This document shows positions 34,125 to 43,224 of a DNA stretch of 49,110 nucleotides, piece after piece (position 1 is the first letter of the stretch; each line of letters opens with the position of its first letter). Under the pieces are notes generated by a model. It was given only the letters and a program-made list of their open reading frames with translations. It searched no databases and was not told where the DNA came from. Source of the DNA: Richelia sp. CSU_2_1 (lineage in GTDB: Bacteria; Cyanobacteriota; Cyanobacteriia; Cyanobacteriales; Microcoleaceae); NCBI GenBank assembly GCA_012034575.1, contig JAAUPF010000031.1, positions 1 through 49,110 on the forward strand, given 5' to 3'. The translations under genes and the position numbers were made by a program.

Positions 34125-36320
34125 TTAAGGCGAGGGACTTTCCGGCGGAGGTGGCAATTCTGGCGACTGCTGGCTTTCGGGTTCTGGGGTCGGACTTTCT
34201 TCCGAACTCGATGCGGGGCTTTCCTCCGAGTTTGGTGTCGGGCTTTCCTCCGAGTTTGGCGTCGGGCTTTCCTCCGAACTTGGTGTCGGACTTTCCTCCG
34301 AACTTGGCGTCGGACTTTCCTCAGGGCTCGCTGTTGGATTTTCCGGCGGTGGGGGAAGTTGTTCTATAGCGGGTTCGGGATTTGGGCGGTTGCGCACCCA
34401 CAAGCCCAAGCTCAAACCCCCCAGTATCAAGGCGAACAGCCCCAGCAGCGGCAGTAAAAACTTAAACCTCTGCGGTTTGTCCAAAGGTGCTGGGGCGGGG
34501 GTATTTTCTCCGTACAGCAACTGTTTGGAAGAGTCTGAAAGTTTAGAGTCCCTAGCAATCCCCGACTTTGGGGCCGAGGCGGAGACTGAGATGGGGTTTG
34601 ACACCGGCACAGACACCTGTCCGGACATCGGCCCAGACATCGGTAGCGACAGCGACGGCGAAGTCGCTTTCGTCTGAAACAGCGTCACTTTTTCCGGCGA
34701 CATCCGACAGTGAGTCATCACCACAGAGGTATTGTCGTAACCGTTTTTCTCGTTGGCGAGGCGAACCAAAAATATTGCTGCATCCTCCAAAGACATCTCG
34801 CCTTTGAGCACCGCAGGCCCGAAATTTTTCCAAGAATTCTCTACCCACTCGTTATCGCTCAAACCATCAGAACATAACAGCAGCAAGCCTTCATCTTCGA
34901 TCGCAAATCGCTGGATCGTCGGGTGCAGAAAATCCGCATCCCGCGTGCCCAAAGCTTGAGTCAAAGCCCCAGCATCCGATCGCCTTTGGGCCTCCCAATA
35001 CAAACTGTGTCCGAGACATACCTCTCTCGAAGCCACATCGTCATCGACAGTCAGCCGCACGCAGCCCTCCGCAGAGATCCAATAAGCGCGGCTGTCTCCC
35101 ACATTCACCAAATAAAGTTCGTGACAATTATCCGATCGCAAATCTTCGGAAATTTTCATTTTTTGAGGCAATTGAAGGGCCATTACCAAAGTTGTTCCCA
35201 TCCGCTGCCGCAGTTCTTTTCCCTGCTCGTTATTTTGAGCGGAAATTACATTATTCACAACTCTGACAATTTCTTCTAGCTGTTTCATTACCATTGCTGG
35301 CGGCATCAACTCTTCTTGTTGAGCTATTTCTGCCAGCAAATTTTGAATTAAAGCTTTCAGAGACTGCACTGCTAATTGACTGGCAACTTCTCCCCCGTCG
35401 TGCCCTCCAACTCCATCGCAAACAATACTTAAGTAGGGAATTAAATTTGCCCCCGCGTCATTTTTGCTGGCGTAACAATCTGCCGCTGTGGGATAGCAAC
35501 TGTCCTCATTGTGGGAGCGCTGCGGGCCGGTGTCCGTCAGCCCAACTACATTTAAATGCAGTGGCAATTGAGCGACTTGTTCTAACAGTAACTCATTCAG
35601 CTCTAGGGCGATCGCCTCAAAATTCATGCTGCTGCGGCGCATAAACTGACAAATTTCTCGCAGTCTCGACTGCACCTGAGGCGCGGCTGTTTCCACCAAG
35701 CCGGACCACACCTCTCCCAAATCCCGCAGCGCCGGCTGGTAATTGCCCCGGTGCAGTTGCAGCATCCGCACCCGCGGGCCATCCACCCGCAAATTTTCCG
35801 GTACGAGCAAACTCGAAGCCATTCCCTGTTCCGACAGGGGAGTCCACAGTTGCAGCATTTGCCACAGCCAGTAAATTTGTCGGGCTGGGGGTGTTTGCGA
35901 CCAAGCTTCTAAAATAGAAGGGTACAGGCTGCCGTAATTGTCGATCGGCACATTTTCTAGCAGCAGCACCTGGGCGGTTTCCCCTGCTTCCTCCCACTGA
36001 CAAAAACCGTATACTTCCGGCACGTGCAGCCGTTGGGAATACAAGTGCAGGTAAGGCACGATCGCATCCGGTACTTGTTCCGGGACGCTGGGAGGCAGAT
36101 CCGGACGGCTCTCCAGCCAGATTTGCGGCTTCAGGACAAAATAGCGATCGGCGATTACCTTATCGCGCGGTACTTCCTCTGCTTCTGGGCCCACCGCCCA
36201 CAAATATCGATAAACCAGCTCGGTTTCGCAAGCAGCGCAGTGCTGGCGGCCGAAGGTGTTGCGGGGTTCGGGACAGCTTGGATTCTGGCAGTAAATAGGT
36301 TCGGAGAAACTGTTGAGCAT
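34125..36320 (-). CDS. PP2C-type Ser/Thr phosphatase with zinc ribbon, TM helix and Ser/Pro/Glu repeats
   Basis: The 731-residue protein begins with a zinc ribbon (Cys11, Cys16, Cys28, Cys31), followed by about 220 residues that resemble a degenerate kinase-like or adaptor region. The PP2C domain (about 255-520) has the metal-binding motifs: LTDTGPQRSHNED, VCDGVGGHDGG, LLLCSDGLSDNEW and DNTSVVMTHC. A transmembrane helix (FLLPLLGLFALILGGLSLGL, about 620-640) is followed by a C-terminal tail of five or more SSEESPTP units encoded by 24-bp repeats (about 34180-34330), likely outside the membrane. It should reverse protein phosphorylation by Ser/Thr kinases. No kinase gene is next to it. Confidence 0.9.
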   Translation of the reverse strand: MLNSFSEPIYCQNPSCPEPRNTFGRQHCAACETELVYRYLWAVGPEAEEVPRDKVIADRYFVLKPQIWLESRPDLPPSVPEQVPDAIVPYLHLYSQRLHVPEVYGFCQWEEAGETAQVLLLENVPIDNYGSLYPSILEAWSQTPPARQIYWLWQMLQLWTPLSEQGMASSLLVPENLRVDGPRVRMLQLHRGNYQPALRDLGEVWSGLVETAAPQVQSRLREICQFMRRSSMNFEAIALELNELLLEQVAQLPLHLNVVGLTDTGPQRSHNEDSCYPTAADCYASKNDAGANLIPYLSIVCDGVGGHDGGEVASQLAVQSLKALIQNLLAEIAQQEELMPPAMVMKQLEEIVRVVNNVISAQNNEQGKELRQRMGTTLVMALQLPQKMKISEDLRSDNCHELYLVNVGDSRAYWISAEGCVRLTVDDDVASREVCLGHSLYWEAQRRSDAGALTQALGTRDADFLHPTIQRFAIEDEGLLLLCSDGLSDNEWVENSWKNFGPAVLKGEMSLEDAAIFLVRLANEKNGYDNTSVVMTHCRMSPEKVTLFQTKATSPSLSLPMSGPMSGQVSVPVSNPISVSASAPKSGIARDSKLSDSSKQLLYGENTPAPAPLDKPQRFKFLLPLLGLFALILGGLSLGLWVRNRPNPEPAIEQLPPPPENPTASPEESPTPSSEESPTPSSEESPTPNSEESPTPNSEESPASSSEESPTPEPESQQSPELPPPPESPSP
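34180..34330 (-). repeat. 24-bp coding repeats in the phosphatase tail
   Basis: Five to six tandem 24-bp units encode the octapeptides ESPTPSSE / ESPTPNSE at the C-terminus of the PP2C gene. Units are near-identical pairs, suggesting recent slippage in frame. Confidence 0.85.
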
Positions 36321-36812
36321 ATCAAAGTGTGTAAAACATTCTGAAGATATCTGGCTGGCAAGCCCAAATTCAGGAGAGCAAGAATAGACTGATTTTAGCC
36401 TCTATCATTTTTTTTACTGCCTTGCGGCACCTAGAAATTGTAGTTTCTGCCAGGATCGATCGGCTAAAATTTTACTCAATGTTACTACAAGTTTTCATTT
36501 GAGGGCAATTCTCGTCACCGGCTTCGCCAACGGACGCTCATTCAGTCTGCTACTAGCTCGATCTCATACCGCCGTGAAAAATCTCGCTTTGGCAAGCAAG
36601 TCGCCAACCGCTGCTGAGCCAGTATTTGGCAATTTTTTACTATTTAATTTCTTCAATTATTCAATCTCAAATAGTATTAAGTAGGTTTTAGATTTTAGGT
36701 TGTAGGTTTTTTCTCATACCTATCACCTCACGCCTACCACCCACCACTTAACACCCACCACCTACCACCTACTACCTCGCACCTAACACCTAACACCTAC
36801 TACCTGTTTTTT
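36321..36812. other. Intergenic region with CACCTAC-type heptamers
   Basis: About 490 bp between divergent genes. Around 36722-36805 there are about ten heptamers of the CACCTAC/CACCTAA type running up to the NfeD start codon. A plus-strand frame at 36499-36684 shows no family signal and is not called. Confidence 0.55.
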
Positions 36813-37244
36813 ATGCTGTGGAATCCTACATTGCTTTGGCTGATATCTGGGGCTTTGCTCTGTTTGACAGAGTTATTTTTACCCACTGCTTTTGTCGCCT
36901 TCATGATGGGGCTGAGCGCCTTCGCTGTCGCTGGAATTTCTTTATTTTTACCTTACCTTAACATCCAAATATTCCTGTGGATGGTATTATCAATATTGTT
37001 GGTGTTGTTGTCCCGGCGTTTAGTGCCAAAAGGTAAGGTAAGGGCGATCGAAGATTCTCAGGAAGCTAAAACTTTAACAGAAATTCCTCCAGGGGAAACG
37101 GGACGGGTGATTTATGAGGGGAATTCTTGGCAAGCTCGCTGTGAAGACACTTCCGCCGCTATCCCCCCCAATCAGAATGTCATTGTCGTCGGCAGAAAAG
37201 GTACTACTCTAATCGTAGTGCCAGAAAATTTATTGCATTCTTAA
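36813..37244 (+). CDS. NfeD-like membrane protein
   Basis: A 143-residue protein of the short NfeD type: two or three N-terminal membrane spans (LLWLISGALLCLTELFLPTA, then IQIFLWMVLSILLVLLSRRL) and a C-terminal OB-fold domain (GETGRVIYEGNSWQARCED, ending GRKGTTLIVVPENL). NfeD proteins are almost always paired with a stomatin/SPFH protein and are thought to act in membrane microdomain organisation and quality control. The SPFH gene follows 75 bp downstream on the same strand, so they form an operon. Confidence 0.9.
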   Translation: MLWNPTLLWLISGALLCLTELFLPTAFVAFMMGLSAFAVAGISLFLPYLNIQIFLWMVLSILLVLLSRRLVPKGKVRAIEDSQEAKTLTEIPPGETGRVIYEGNSWQARCEDTSAAIPPNQNVIVVGRKGTTLIVVPENLLHS

Positions 37245-37319
37245 AAAAATGCGTAATTGGAAATTGGCAATTGGTAGTTGTGAAATGACTGATGACTAAT
37301 AACTAATTAGGAGGCTGCA

Positions 37320-38294
37320 ATGGAACAATTTTTTTTACTTGTATTTCTAGCTTTAGGCGGTTCTACCCTTGTAGGTTCCGTCAAGATTATCAATCAGGGA
37401 AATGAAGCGCTGGTAGAAACTTTAGGTAAATACAGCGGCAAAAAACTCGAACCCGGTTTGAATTTTGTCACGCCATTTCTCGATCGAGTTGTTTACCAGC
37501 AAACAATTCGGGAAAAAGTTTTAGACATTCCCCCGCAAGCTTGCATCACCCGCGACAACGTTTCCTTCACTGTTGATGCTGTGGTTTACTGGCGGATTGT
37601 AGACATGGAAAAAGCCTATTACAAAGTAGAAAATCTCCAGTCAGCAATGGTGAATATGGTACTGACTCAAATTCGCGCCGAAATGGGTCAATTAGATCTC
37701 GAACAAACTTTTACAGCCCGTTCTCAAATTAATGAAATCTTGCTCAGAGATTTAGACATTGCTACCGATCCTTGGGGAGTGAAAGTAACGCGGGTAGAAT
37801 TGCGCGATATTATCCCTTCTAAAACTGTACAGGAATCAATGGAATTGCAAATGGCGGCCGATCGGCGCAAGCGGGCGGCAATTCTGGCTTCGGAAGGGGA
37901 ACGCGAGTCGGCAATTAACAGTGCCAAAGGTAAAGCAGAATCGCAAGTTTTGGATGCAGAAGCGCGGCAAAAAGCTACAATTTTAGAAGCGGAAGCGCAA
38001 CAAAAGGCGATCGTCCTGAAAGCGCAAGCAGAACGCCAAAGTCAAGTTTTAAAAGCTCAAGCTACTGCTGAAGCTTTGCAAATCATCGGCAAAACTTTGC
38101 AAAACGATCCTAATTCTCGGGAAGCTTTACAATTTTTGCTAGCGCAAAACTATCTGGATATGGGATTAAAAATTGGCAGCAGCGACAGCAGCAAGGTGAT
38201 GTTTATGGACCCGCGCAGCATCCCCGCTACGCTAGAAGGAATGCGGTCTATCGTGGGCGATGCTAATAATAACGACCTGAAAAATCTGTCCTAA
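37320..38294 (+). CDS. SPFH/Band 7 stomatin-like protein (paraslipin/QmcA type)
   Basis: The 324-residue protein has an N-terminal hydrophobic anchor ([20 protein letters not shown]), the SPFH domain ([56 protein letters not shown]) and a coiled coil rich in Ala, Glu and Gln (about residues 195-255, [20 protein letters not shown]). It oligomerises at membranes and organises microdomains or proteases. An excellent ribosome-binding site, AGGAGG at 37309-37314, is five bases from the ATG. It is the partner of the NfeD protein encoded just upstream. Confidence 0.93.
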   Translation: MEQFFLLVFLALGGSTLVGSVKIINQGNEALVETLGKYSGKKLEPGLNFVTPFLDRVVYQQTIREKVLDIPPQACITRDNVSFTVDAVVYWRIVDMEKAYYKVENLQSAMVNMVLTQIRAEMGQLDLEQTFTARSQINEILLRDLDIATDPWGVKVTRVELRDIIPSKTVQESMELQMAADRRKRAAILASEGERESAINSAKGKAESQVLDAEARQKATILEAEAQQKAIVLKAQAERQSQVLKAQATAEALQIIGKTLQNDPNSREALQFLLAQNYLDMGLKIGSSDSSKVMFMDPRSIPATLEGMRSIVGDANNNDLKNLS

Positions 38295-38309
38295 AATTTA
38301 TATTTGTAG

Positions 38310-38326
38310 GGTGCGCACTGCGCACC
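38310..38326 (+). repeat. Dispersed palindrome GGTGCGCA-C-TGCGCACC
   Basis: A 17-bp palindrome, preceded by TTGTAG, 15 bp after the SPFH stop. Related copies lie at 46145-46161 (one arm mismatch) and 46696-46712 (central G). It may act as a 3'-end hairpin, but the same sequence also occurs upstream of genes, so it is better seen as a dispersed repeat. Confidence 0.8.
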
Positions 38327-38479
38327 TTATAATATCAAGTTCCGCAGGACAATAACCTCGTCGGCCTTCAGAGTCGATGCGATCGAATTGAAGCGATCGC
38401 AATGACAATAAAGAAAGTCATAAATCCCGATTTGGTATTACTTCTTGATGTCAACTGTCAACTGTCAACTGTCAACTAT

Positions 38480-38875
38480 TTAACTAAGATTCATGAGCGA
38501 GAGTGCATCGATCGCACAATCCAAAAATTCCAAAGTGTGATAGTAAATTTTAAAAGAATAAGACTGTTGCAATTGACTTTCTAAGTGATGAACCGGGCAT
38601 TCATTAATAGTAATTGACGCGCCGCATTCCAAACAAGTTAAATGGTGTTGGTCTTGGTGAGCCGCACCGTAAAGAGACTCACCACTGGGAAGAGTTCTGA
38701 CGTGAACCAATCCCTCCCGCTTTAAACTGTCAAGGGAGCGGTAAACTGTTGCCAGGCCCATGCTTTGGTCGCTGTTGCGCAACTCTAAGTAGATATCTTG
38801 CGCTGAGAGCGATCGATTTAAGACCTTGAGCAAGTTTAAAATGCGCTCCTGACTCCGGGTGCGGTTGGTTCTCAT
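38480..38875 (-). CDS. Fur-family transcriptional regulator (Zur/FurB-like)
   Basis: The 131-residue regulator has a winged-helix domain (LSAQDIYLELRNSDQSMGLA then TVYRSLDSLKREGLV) and a dimerisation/metal domain with HHLTCLECGASITINECPVH. The short N-terminus and CLEC motif fit the zinc-responsive Zur/FurB branch of cyanobacteria, though iron (Fur) or peroxide (PerR) sensing is not excluded. The C-terminus reads HTLEFLDCAIDALSLMNLS: the family normally has a second CxxC pair here for the structural zinc, and only one Cys remains, next to a CGATCG site. The gene is divergent from purS. Its stop is followed by four TTGACAG heptamers. Confidence 0.87.
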   Translation of the reverse strand: MRTNRTRSQERILNLLKVLNRSLSAQDIYLELRNSDQSMGLATVYRSLDSLKREGLVHVRTLPSGESLYGAAHQDQHHLTCLECGASITINECPVHHLESQLQQSYSFKIYYHTLEFLDCAIDALSLMNLS

Positions 38876-39060
38876 AATTTTTTTCTCGAATCTGCTGGAA
38901 TCAAATTTTTTCTTGTTTCTAGGCTACCTTACTTGAAGGAGCGATCGTTGCGCCCGCGCTGCACGAGGTGGAGAAATCAAGGGGATCGAAAGTCGATCGC
39001 GCGCCGCTCAGTTTAGAATAATAGGGCGCTAACTTTCACATCACCTACCGCAACATTCCC
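38876..39060. promoter_or_regulatory. Divergent promoter region of the Fur-type gene and purS
   Basis: 185 bp between divergent starts, with AT-rich sequence near the regulator start. Fur proteins often autoregulate, but I could not pick out a convincing Zur or Fur box by eye. Confidence 0.4.
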
Positions 39061-39342
39061 GTGACTCAGAAATATCTTGCCCAAATCTACGTTACCCTCC
39101 GCCCTTCGGTTTTGGACCCGGCCGGCACTGCCGTACAGTCGGGTTTGCAACACATGGGATACGACAATGTTGAGGGCGTGCGAATCGGAAAGTACGTCGA
39201 AGTGACGCTGACTGCTGTTGGCGAGTCAGAGGCCCGCGAACAACTCGATCGAATTTGCGATCGACTTTTGGCCAATCCAGTTATTGAAAATTATCGCTTC
39301 GATCTGACTGAAATTCCCGTTCCTGTCGCAGCAGCAACATAA
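39061..39342 (+). CDS. purS: Phosphoribosylformylglycinamidine synthase subunit PurS
   Basis: PurS is the small structural subunit of the three-part FGAM synthase (PurL/PurQ/PurS), step four of purine synthesis. The 93-residue product starts with GTG and has the family pattern: YVTLRPSVLDPAGTAVQSGL, VEGVRIGKYVEVTL and ANPVIENYRFDL. In many cyanobacteria purQ follows directly; here the gene is followed by repeats and an unrelated ABC exporter, so purQ is not in this window. Confidence 0.95.
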   Translation: MTQKYLAQIYVTLRPSVLDPAGTAVQSGLQHMGYDNVEGVRIGKYVEVTLTAVGESEAREQLDRICDRLLANPVIENYRFDLTEIPVPVAAAT

Positions 39343-39346
39343 ATTA

Positions 39347-39690
39347 GATCCCCCCTAGCCCCCTTAAAAAGCTATCCATTATAAGGATCTTTCTTAATAT
39401 TTGGGAGCGCTGGCGATCGTGCCGGACAATCCTTGATTCTTGGTTAGCTGATTGTCAATAAGTGGAGTCTATGCTCAATAAACGTCCCGGTCTTTTGTCA
39501 AGTAGCCAGCCAACTACAATCGCTAGAACACCTATGGGGTAAAGGATTCAAGATTGTTAAGAAAGATGTTTATAAAGCATAGCTTAATAAGGGGGGGACA
39601 AGAGCGTTCAAAGTCTGTTTTAAAAAGGAAAGAACTCGGAAAACTCAAAGTCCCCCTTCTTAAGGGGGATTTAGGGGGATCGAGACTTCG
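39347..39690. repeat. Dispersed GATCCCCCCTAG...TTAGGGGGATC element
   Basis: The left end GATCCCCCCTAGCCCCC (39347) and right end GGGGGATTTAGGGGGATC (about 39663) are the inverted ends of a C/G-rich repeat. A related, much shorter copy with the same ends lies at about 43213-43400. The inner 300 bp here contain no gene I can recognise. Confidence 0.6.
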
Positions 39691-39736
39691 ATACAAACGA
39701 AAAAAACAGAACACTTAAGCCTTTCAAGTTGACAAA

Positions 39737-39800
39737 TCTTCCTTCTTCCTTCTTCCTTCTTCCTTCTTCCTTCTTCCTTCTTCCTTCTTCCCTCTTCCTT
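39737..39800 (+). repeat. TTCTTCC heptamer array before an ABC exporter gene
   Basis: Nine TTCTTCC-type heptamers end eight bases before the ATG at 39808. The pyrimidine-rich array replaces any ribosome-binding site at the usual distance. Confidence 0.92.
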
Positions 39801-39807
39801 CTTAAAC

Positions 39808-41556
39808 ATGGCTCGTTATTCTCGACTGCAAAAACTGGGTTCTTACATGAGCCCGCACTGGAAAGCAGCATTCTGGGGTATTTTTTCGCTATTAGTTGTC
39901 AATGCTGTGGGTGTTTACATTCCGCTGCTGATTCGGAATGCTATTGATACCCTGCAAGTTGCGACTAACTTCGATCGAATTTGGAATTATGTATTGCTGA
40001 TTCTAGTGCTCGCTTCGGTGATGTGGGCAATTCGGATGGTATCGCGGATTTTGCTGTTTGGGGTGGGGCGTCAAGTAGAATTTGACCTCAAACAGGAAAT
40101 TTTTAATCATTTACTAAGATTAGAACCGTCTTATTTTACAGCCCATACAGTTGGGGATTTGATTAACCGGGCTACTTCGGATTTAGACAATATTCGCCGC
40201 TTGGTGGGGTTTGCGGTGCTGAGTTTGGCAAATACGGCGTTTGCTTATGCTTTGACTTTGCCGGTGATGCTGGGAATTAATATCAGGTTGACGCTACTGG
40301 CGATCGCAGTTTATCCTTTGATGCTGGTTTTGGTACAGTTATTTAGCGACAAACTGCGCGTGCAGCAGCTAGCGGTGCAAGAAGAATTGTCGGCGATGAG
40401 CGATTTGATTCAGGAAGATATGAGCGGGATTTCGGTAATTAAAATCTACGCTCAAGAAGAAAACGAACGCCGCGCTTTTCGCAATTCTAACGAACAGTTG
40501 CTGTCAGCAAATTTGGAATTAGCTAAAACTAGAAACTTTATTTTTCCGTTGCTGGGCGGTTTGGCAAGCGTGAGTTTGTTGGTGCTGCTGTCTGCGGGTG
40601 CGGGGGCAATTGCTAAGGGCGAAATTAGCGTTGGGGATTTTGTGGCGCTGCTGATTTATGTGGAACGTTTGGTGTTTCCGACAGCACTATTAGGTTTTAC
40701 AATTACTGCTTACCAGCGGGGTGAAGTGAGTGTCGATCGCATCGAATCTATTCTTACAGTAGAACCGAAAATTAAGGATGCTGCCGGTGCCGTTAAACTG
40801 CCAACACCAGTTAAGGGAGAAATTGCAGCCCGCTATTTAAATTATACTTATCCCGGTGCTAAAACTCCCGCGCTGAAAGATATTAATTTTACCATCAAAC
40901 CGGGAGAAACTGTCGCGATTGTCGGAGCGATCGGCTCGGGAAAATCAACATTAGCTAACGCGCTACCGCGCTTGTTAGATATCGAATCCGGTCAGTTATT
41001 TGTGGACCGACAGGATATTACCGAAGTGCAATTGAAAGAATTGCGCGGGGCAATCGCCTACGTTCCCCAAGAAAGTTTTCTGTTCGGAACTACAATTAAG
41101 AATAACATCCGCTACGGTAATCCTTTAGCAGAACAACCGGAGATTGAAGCGGCAGCCAAACAAGCGCAAATTCACGCCGAAATTTTGAATTTTCCACAGC
41201 AATACAAAACAGTTGTTGGCGAGCGAGGCATTACTTTATCCGGCGGACAGCGGCAGCGGACGGCATTAGCTAGGGCTTTGTTAGTTGACGCTCCGGTGTT
41301 GATTTTAGACGACGCTCTTTCCAGCGTTGACAATCAAACCGCTACCGATATTTTGCAGAACTTGGCAACTGGAACCGATCGCAAAACGGTGATATTTATC
41401 TCGCATCAAATGTCCGCGGCTGCTAGTGCCGATCGCATTTTTGTGATGGAGAAGGGAGCAATAGTGCAGAGCGGAACTCACGCAGAATTAGTAGGGCAAG
41501 AAGGGCTGTATCAGTTTTTGTGGAACCAGCAAAAGTTAGAGGAATTGTTGCATTGA
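39808..41556 (+). CDS. ABC exporter half-transporter (fused permease-ATPase)
   Basis: The 582-residue protein has six membrane spans in residues about 15-310 (ABC type 1 exporter fold) and an ATPase domain with Walker A GAIGSGKST, signature LSGGQRQR and Walker B VLILDDALSSVD. The residue after the Walker B aspartate is Asp rather than the catalytic Glu. That LDDALS form is typical of one half of heterodimeric exporters such as MdlA/YheI-like proteins, so it likely pairs with another half-transporter not in this window. Substrates of this group are drugs, peptides or lipids. Start: ATG at 39808 directly after a heptamer array. Confidence 0.9.
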   Translation: MARYSRLQKLGSYMSPHWKAAFWGIFSLLVVNAVGVYIPLLIRNAIDTLQVATNFDRIWNYVLLILVLASVMWAIRMVSRILLFGVGRQVEFDLKQEIFNHLLRLEPSYFTAHTVGDLINRATSDLDNIRRLVGFAVLSLANTAFAYALTLPVMLGINIRLTLLAIAVYPLMLVLVQLFSDKLRVQQLAVQEELSAMSDLIQEDMSGISVIKIYAQEENERRAFRNSNEQLLSANLELAKTRNFIFPLLGGLASVSLLVLLSAGAGAIAKGEISVGDFVALLIYVERLVFPTALLGFTITAYQRGEVSVDRIESILTVEPKIKDAAGAVKLPTPVKGEIAARYLNYTYPGAKTPALKDINFTIKPGETVAIVGAIGSGKSTLANALPRLLDIESGQLFVDRQDITEVQLKELRGAIAYVPQESFLFGTTIKNNIRYGNPLAEQPEIEAAAKQAQIHAEILNFPQQYKTVVGERGITLSGGQRQRTALARALLVDAPVLILDDALSSVDNQTATDILQNLATGTDRKTVIFISHQMSAAASADRIFVMEKGAIVQSGTHAELVGQEGLYQFLWNQQKLEELLH

Positions 41557-41639
41557 CAAATCAGGAGCAATTGGAGTAACATACAGTGAGTGCTTAAAAA
41601 GTTAATGTTTTTGGGTCTTCTAATTGCATCTTAACCACT

Positions 41640-41948
41640 GTGAGATACGAAATAATTTTTGCACCTGAAGCAGAAGAAGATATAGTAGCTCTCAGGTCAA
41701 ATGACCGTGCAAAAGCTCTAGATGCAATCGAAACACATCTAAGGTATGAGCCGGAAAAAATAAGTAAAAGCCGTATCAAACGTTTGGACGCGATGCAATG
41801 GCCTCAGTATCGGTTACGTATAGATAATTTGCGTGCGTTTTACGATGTGATTTACAGCATTGAAGGTGGAACAGTAGAGGCTCTTATTGTCAAAGAGAAA
41901 ACAGAAGCAATGAATTGGCTAGCTGCATACGGTAGGAGGCTAGAATGA
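41640..41948 (+). CDS. RelE/ParE-family toxin
   Basis: The 102-residue protein has the RelE/ParE fold pattern: YEIIFAPEAEEDIVALRSND, LRYEPEKISKSRIKRLDAMQ, WPQYRLRIDNLRAFYDVIY and a final VKEKTEAMNWLA. RelE members cut mRNA on the ribosome and ParE members poison gyrase; this sequence does not decide which. The start is GTG at 41640. Its end overlaps the antitoxin start by four bases (ATGA), so the two are translationally coupled, with the toxin first. Confidence 0.87.
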   Translation: MRYEIIFAPEAEEDIVALRSNDRAKALDAIETHLRYEPEKISKSRIKRLDAMQWPQYRLRIDNLRAFYDVIYSIEGGTVEALIVKEKTEAMNWLAAYGRRLE

Positions 41949-42202
41949 AGCAAGTTTCAATAGAAGAAGTAAACAATAACCTGTCAGGCTACCTGCAAAT
42001 AGCAGAAAAAGAATATGTCATAATTACCAGAAATGGCATACCTGCAGGAATTCTCATCGGTTTAGAAGACTCGGAAGATTGGTGGGAAGAATTGCTGCTG
42101 CGCGAACCACGATTTCAGGAAAGAGTAGCTCGGGCACGCCAAAGTCTGAGGGAAGGGAAAGGAATTAGTATCGAGAAACTGAGGGAAAAATACGGAATTT
42201 AA
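41945..42202 (+). CDS. Phd/YefM-type antitoxin
   Basis: The 85-residue antitoxin begins VSIEEVNNNLSGYLQIAEK and has ITRNGIPAGILIGLED, the Phd/YefM DNA-binding domain, then a charged helix (FQERVARARQSLREGKGISI) that would wrap the toxin. It overlaps the toxin gene by four bases. The pair should repress its own promoter upstream of 41640. Confidence 0.9.
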   Translation: MKQVSIEEVNNNLSGYLQIAEKEYVIITRNGIPAGILIGLEDSEDWWEELLLREPRFQERVARARQSLREGKGISIEKLREKYGI

Positions 42203-42459
42203 TACTGACAGTTCCGGACGGATGGAGCTTGGTGAAATCGAGTTTTATAAACCGAATGTTTTGGAAAAACCCGGTTTCTGCGCACTCAAATCGAGTTTTT
42301 TTCGACAAAAACCCGGTTTCTGAGGAGCATTCCACGGAGGCTAAGTACCCGTTATTAACCAAAGAAACTCACTCTCCATCCCCCTCTTTCCCCCTTTCCC
42401 CCTCATGTTTCTTAGGAGTGCGTAAGTCTCGATCGAACTCGATCCAAAGAAGATGAGCT
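42203..42459. other. Intergenic region with AAAAACCCGGTTTCT repeats
   Basis: Two direct copies of AAAAACCCGGTTTCTG-type sequence (42265-42280 and 42307-42322) separated by 26 bp; a dispersed repeat common in cyanobacteria. The 75-codon plus-strand frame through it is a by-product. Confidence 0.6.
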
Positions 42460-43224
42460 ATGTTAAAATCTCAAGTTACGAAATTGACGCTCTTAATTCT
42501 GCTTGCGTTAATTTCAATTGCAAGTATTGTTTATTGCTCGCAAATCCCCGTGAAAAATCCAACTTATGACCCTTCAAAGCTCTCCAGCACGACTGCTTCA
42601 TCCCAAAAGTGTCCGCTCAAAATCATGCCGTTGGGAGACTCAATTACCGATGGATACTTCGTTCCCGGAGGATATCGTATCGACTTAGAATCCGCGCTCG
42701 AAAAACGAGGGTATGCAATTGATTTTGTCGGTTCTTTGAGCAACGGACCAGATACGTTACTCGATCGGAATCACGAAGGACATTCCGGCTGGCGGATTGA
42801 AGAAATTCACGATCGAGTTGCCGAATGGCTGCAAGTTTTTCCACCGGATATTATTTTGCTGCTCATCGGCACGAACGATATGGCACAATTGTATCAAGTA
42901 GAAACTGCGCGCGATCGGCTCGATGAATTAATCGATACTATTATGCAAACAGCACCCAATGTCAAACTTTTTGTCGCTTCTATTCCGCCGATCGGAGAAC
43001 CGAAATTAAATCAGCGAGTTATCAAATATAATCAAGAAATAGAGCAGTTAGTCAACCAAAAACAACAAGCAGGTAAGCCCGTTACTTTTGTCGATTTATA
43101 CTCGATTCTGGACTTTAAAGATTTGCCGGATGGCGTTCATCCAAACCGAGAAGGATTTCGCAAAATTGCTGCTGCTTGGGAAGCTGCTTTGTTAGCGCAT
43201 TTATTCCATCTCGATCCCCCCTAG
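42460..43224 (+). CDS. SGNH/GDSL hydrolase, exported
   Basis: The 254-residue esterase-like protein has an N-terminal signal sequence or anchor (LTLLILLALISIASIVYC). SGNH blocks are clear: block I with the nucleophile Ser in IMPLGDSITDGYF, block III in LLLIGTNDMAQ, and block V with the catalytic Asp and His in PDGVHPNREGF. It resembles the bacterial cellulose-binding-type and acyl-esterase GDSL groups that deacetylate polysaccharides or lipids; substrate unknown. The last 70 bp of the gene and the repeat after it are duplicated in tandem downstream. Confidence 0.92.
   Translation: MLKSQVTKLTLLILLALISIASIVYCSQIPVKNPTYDPSKLSSTTASSQKCPLKIMPLGDSITDGYFVPGGYRIDLESALEKRGYAIDFVGSLSNGPDTLLDRNHEGHSGWRIEEIHDRVAEWLQVFPPDIILLLIGTNDMAQLYQVETARDRLDELIDTIMQTAPNVKLFVASIPPIGEPKLNQRVIKYNQEIEQLVNQKQQAGKPVTFVDLYSILDFKDLPDGVHPNREGFRKIAAAWEAALLAHLFHLDPP

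Noticed and set aside
36499..36684. 61-codon plus-strand ORF
   Set aside because: No motif or ribosome-binding site, and the C-terminal half is AT-rich low-complexity sequence.
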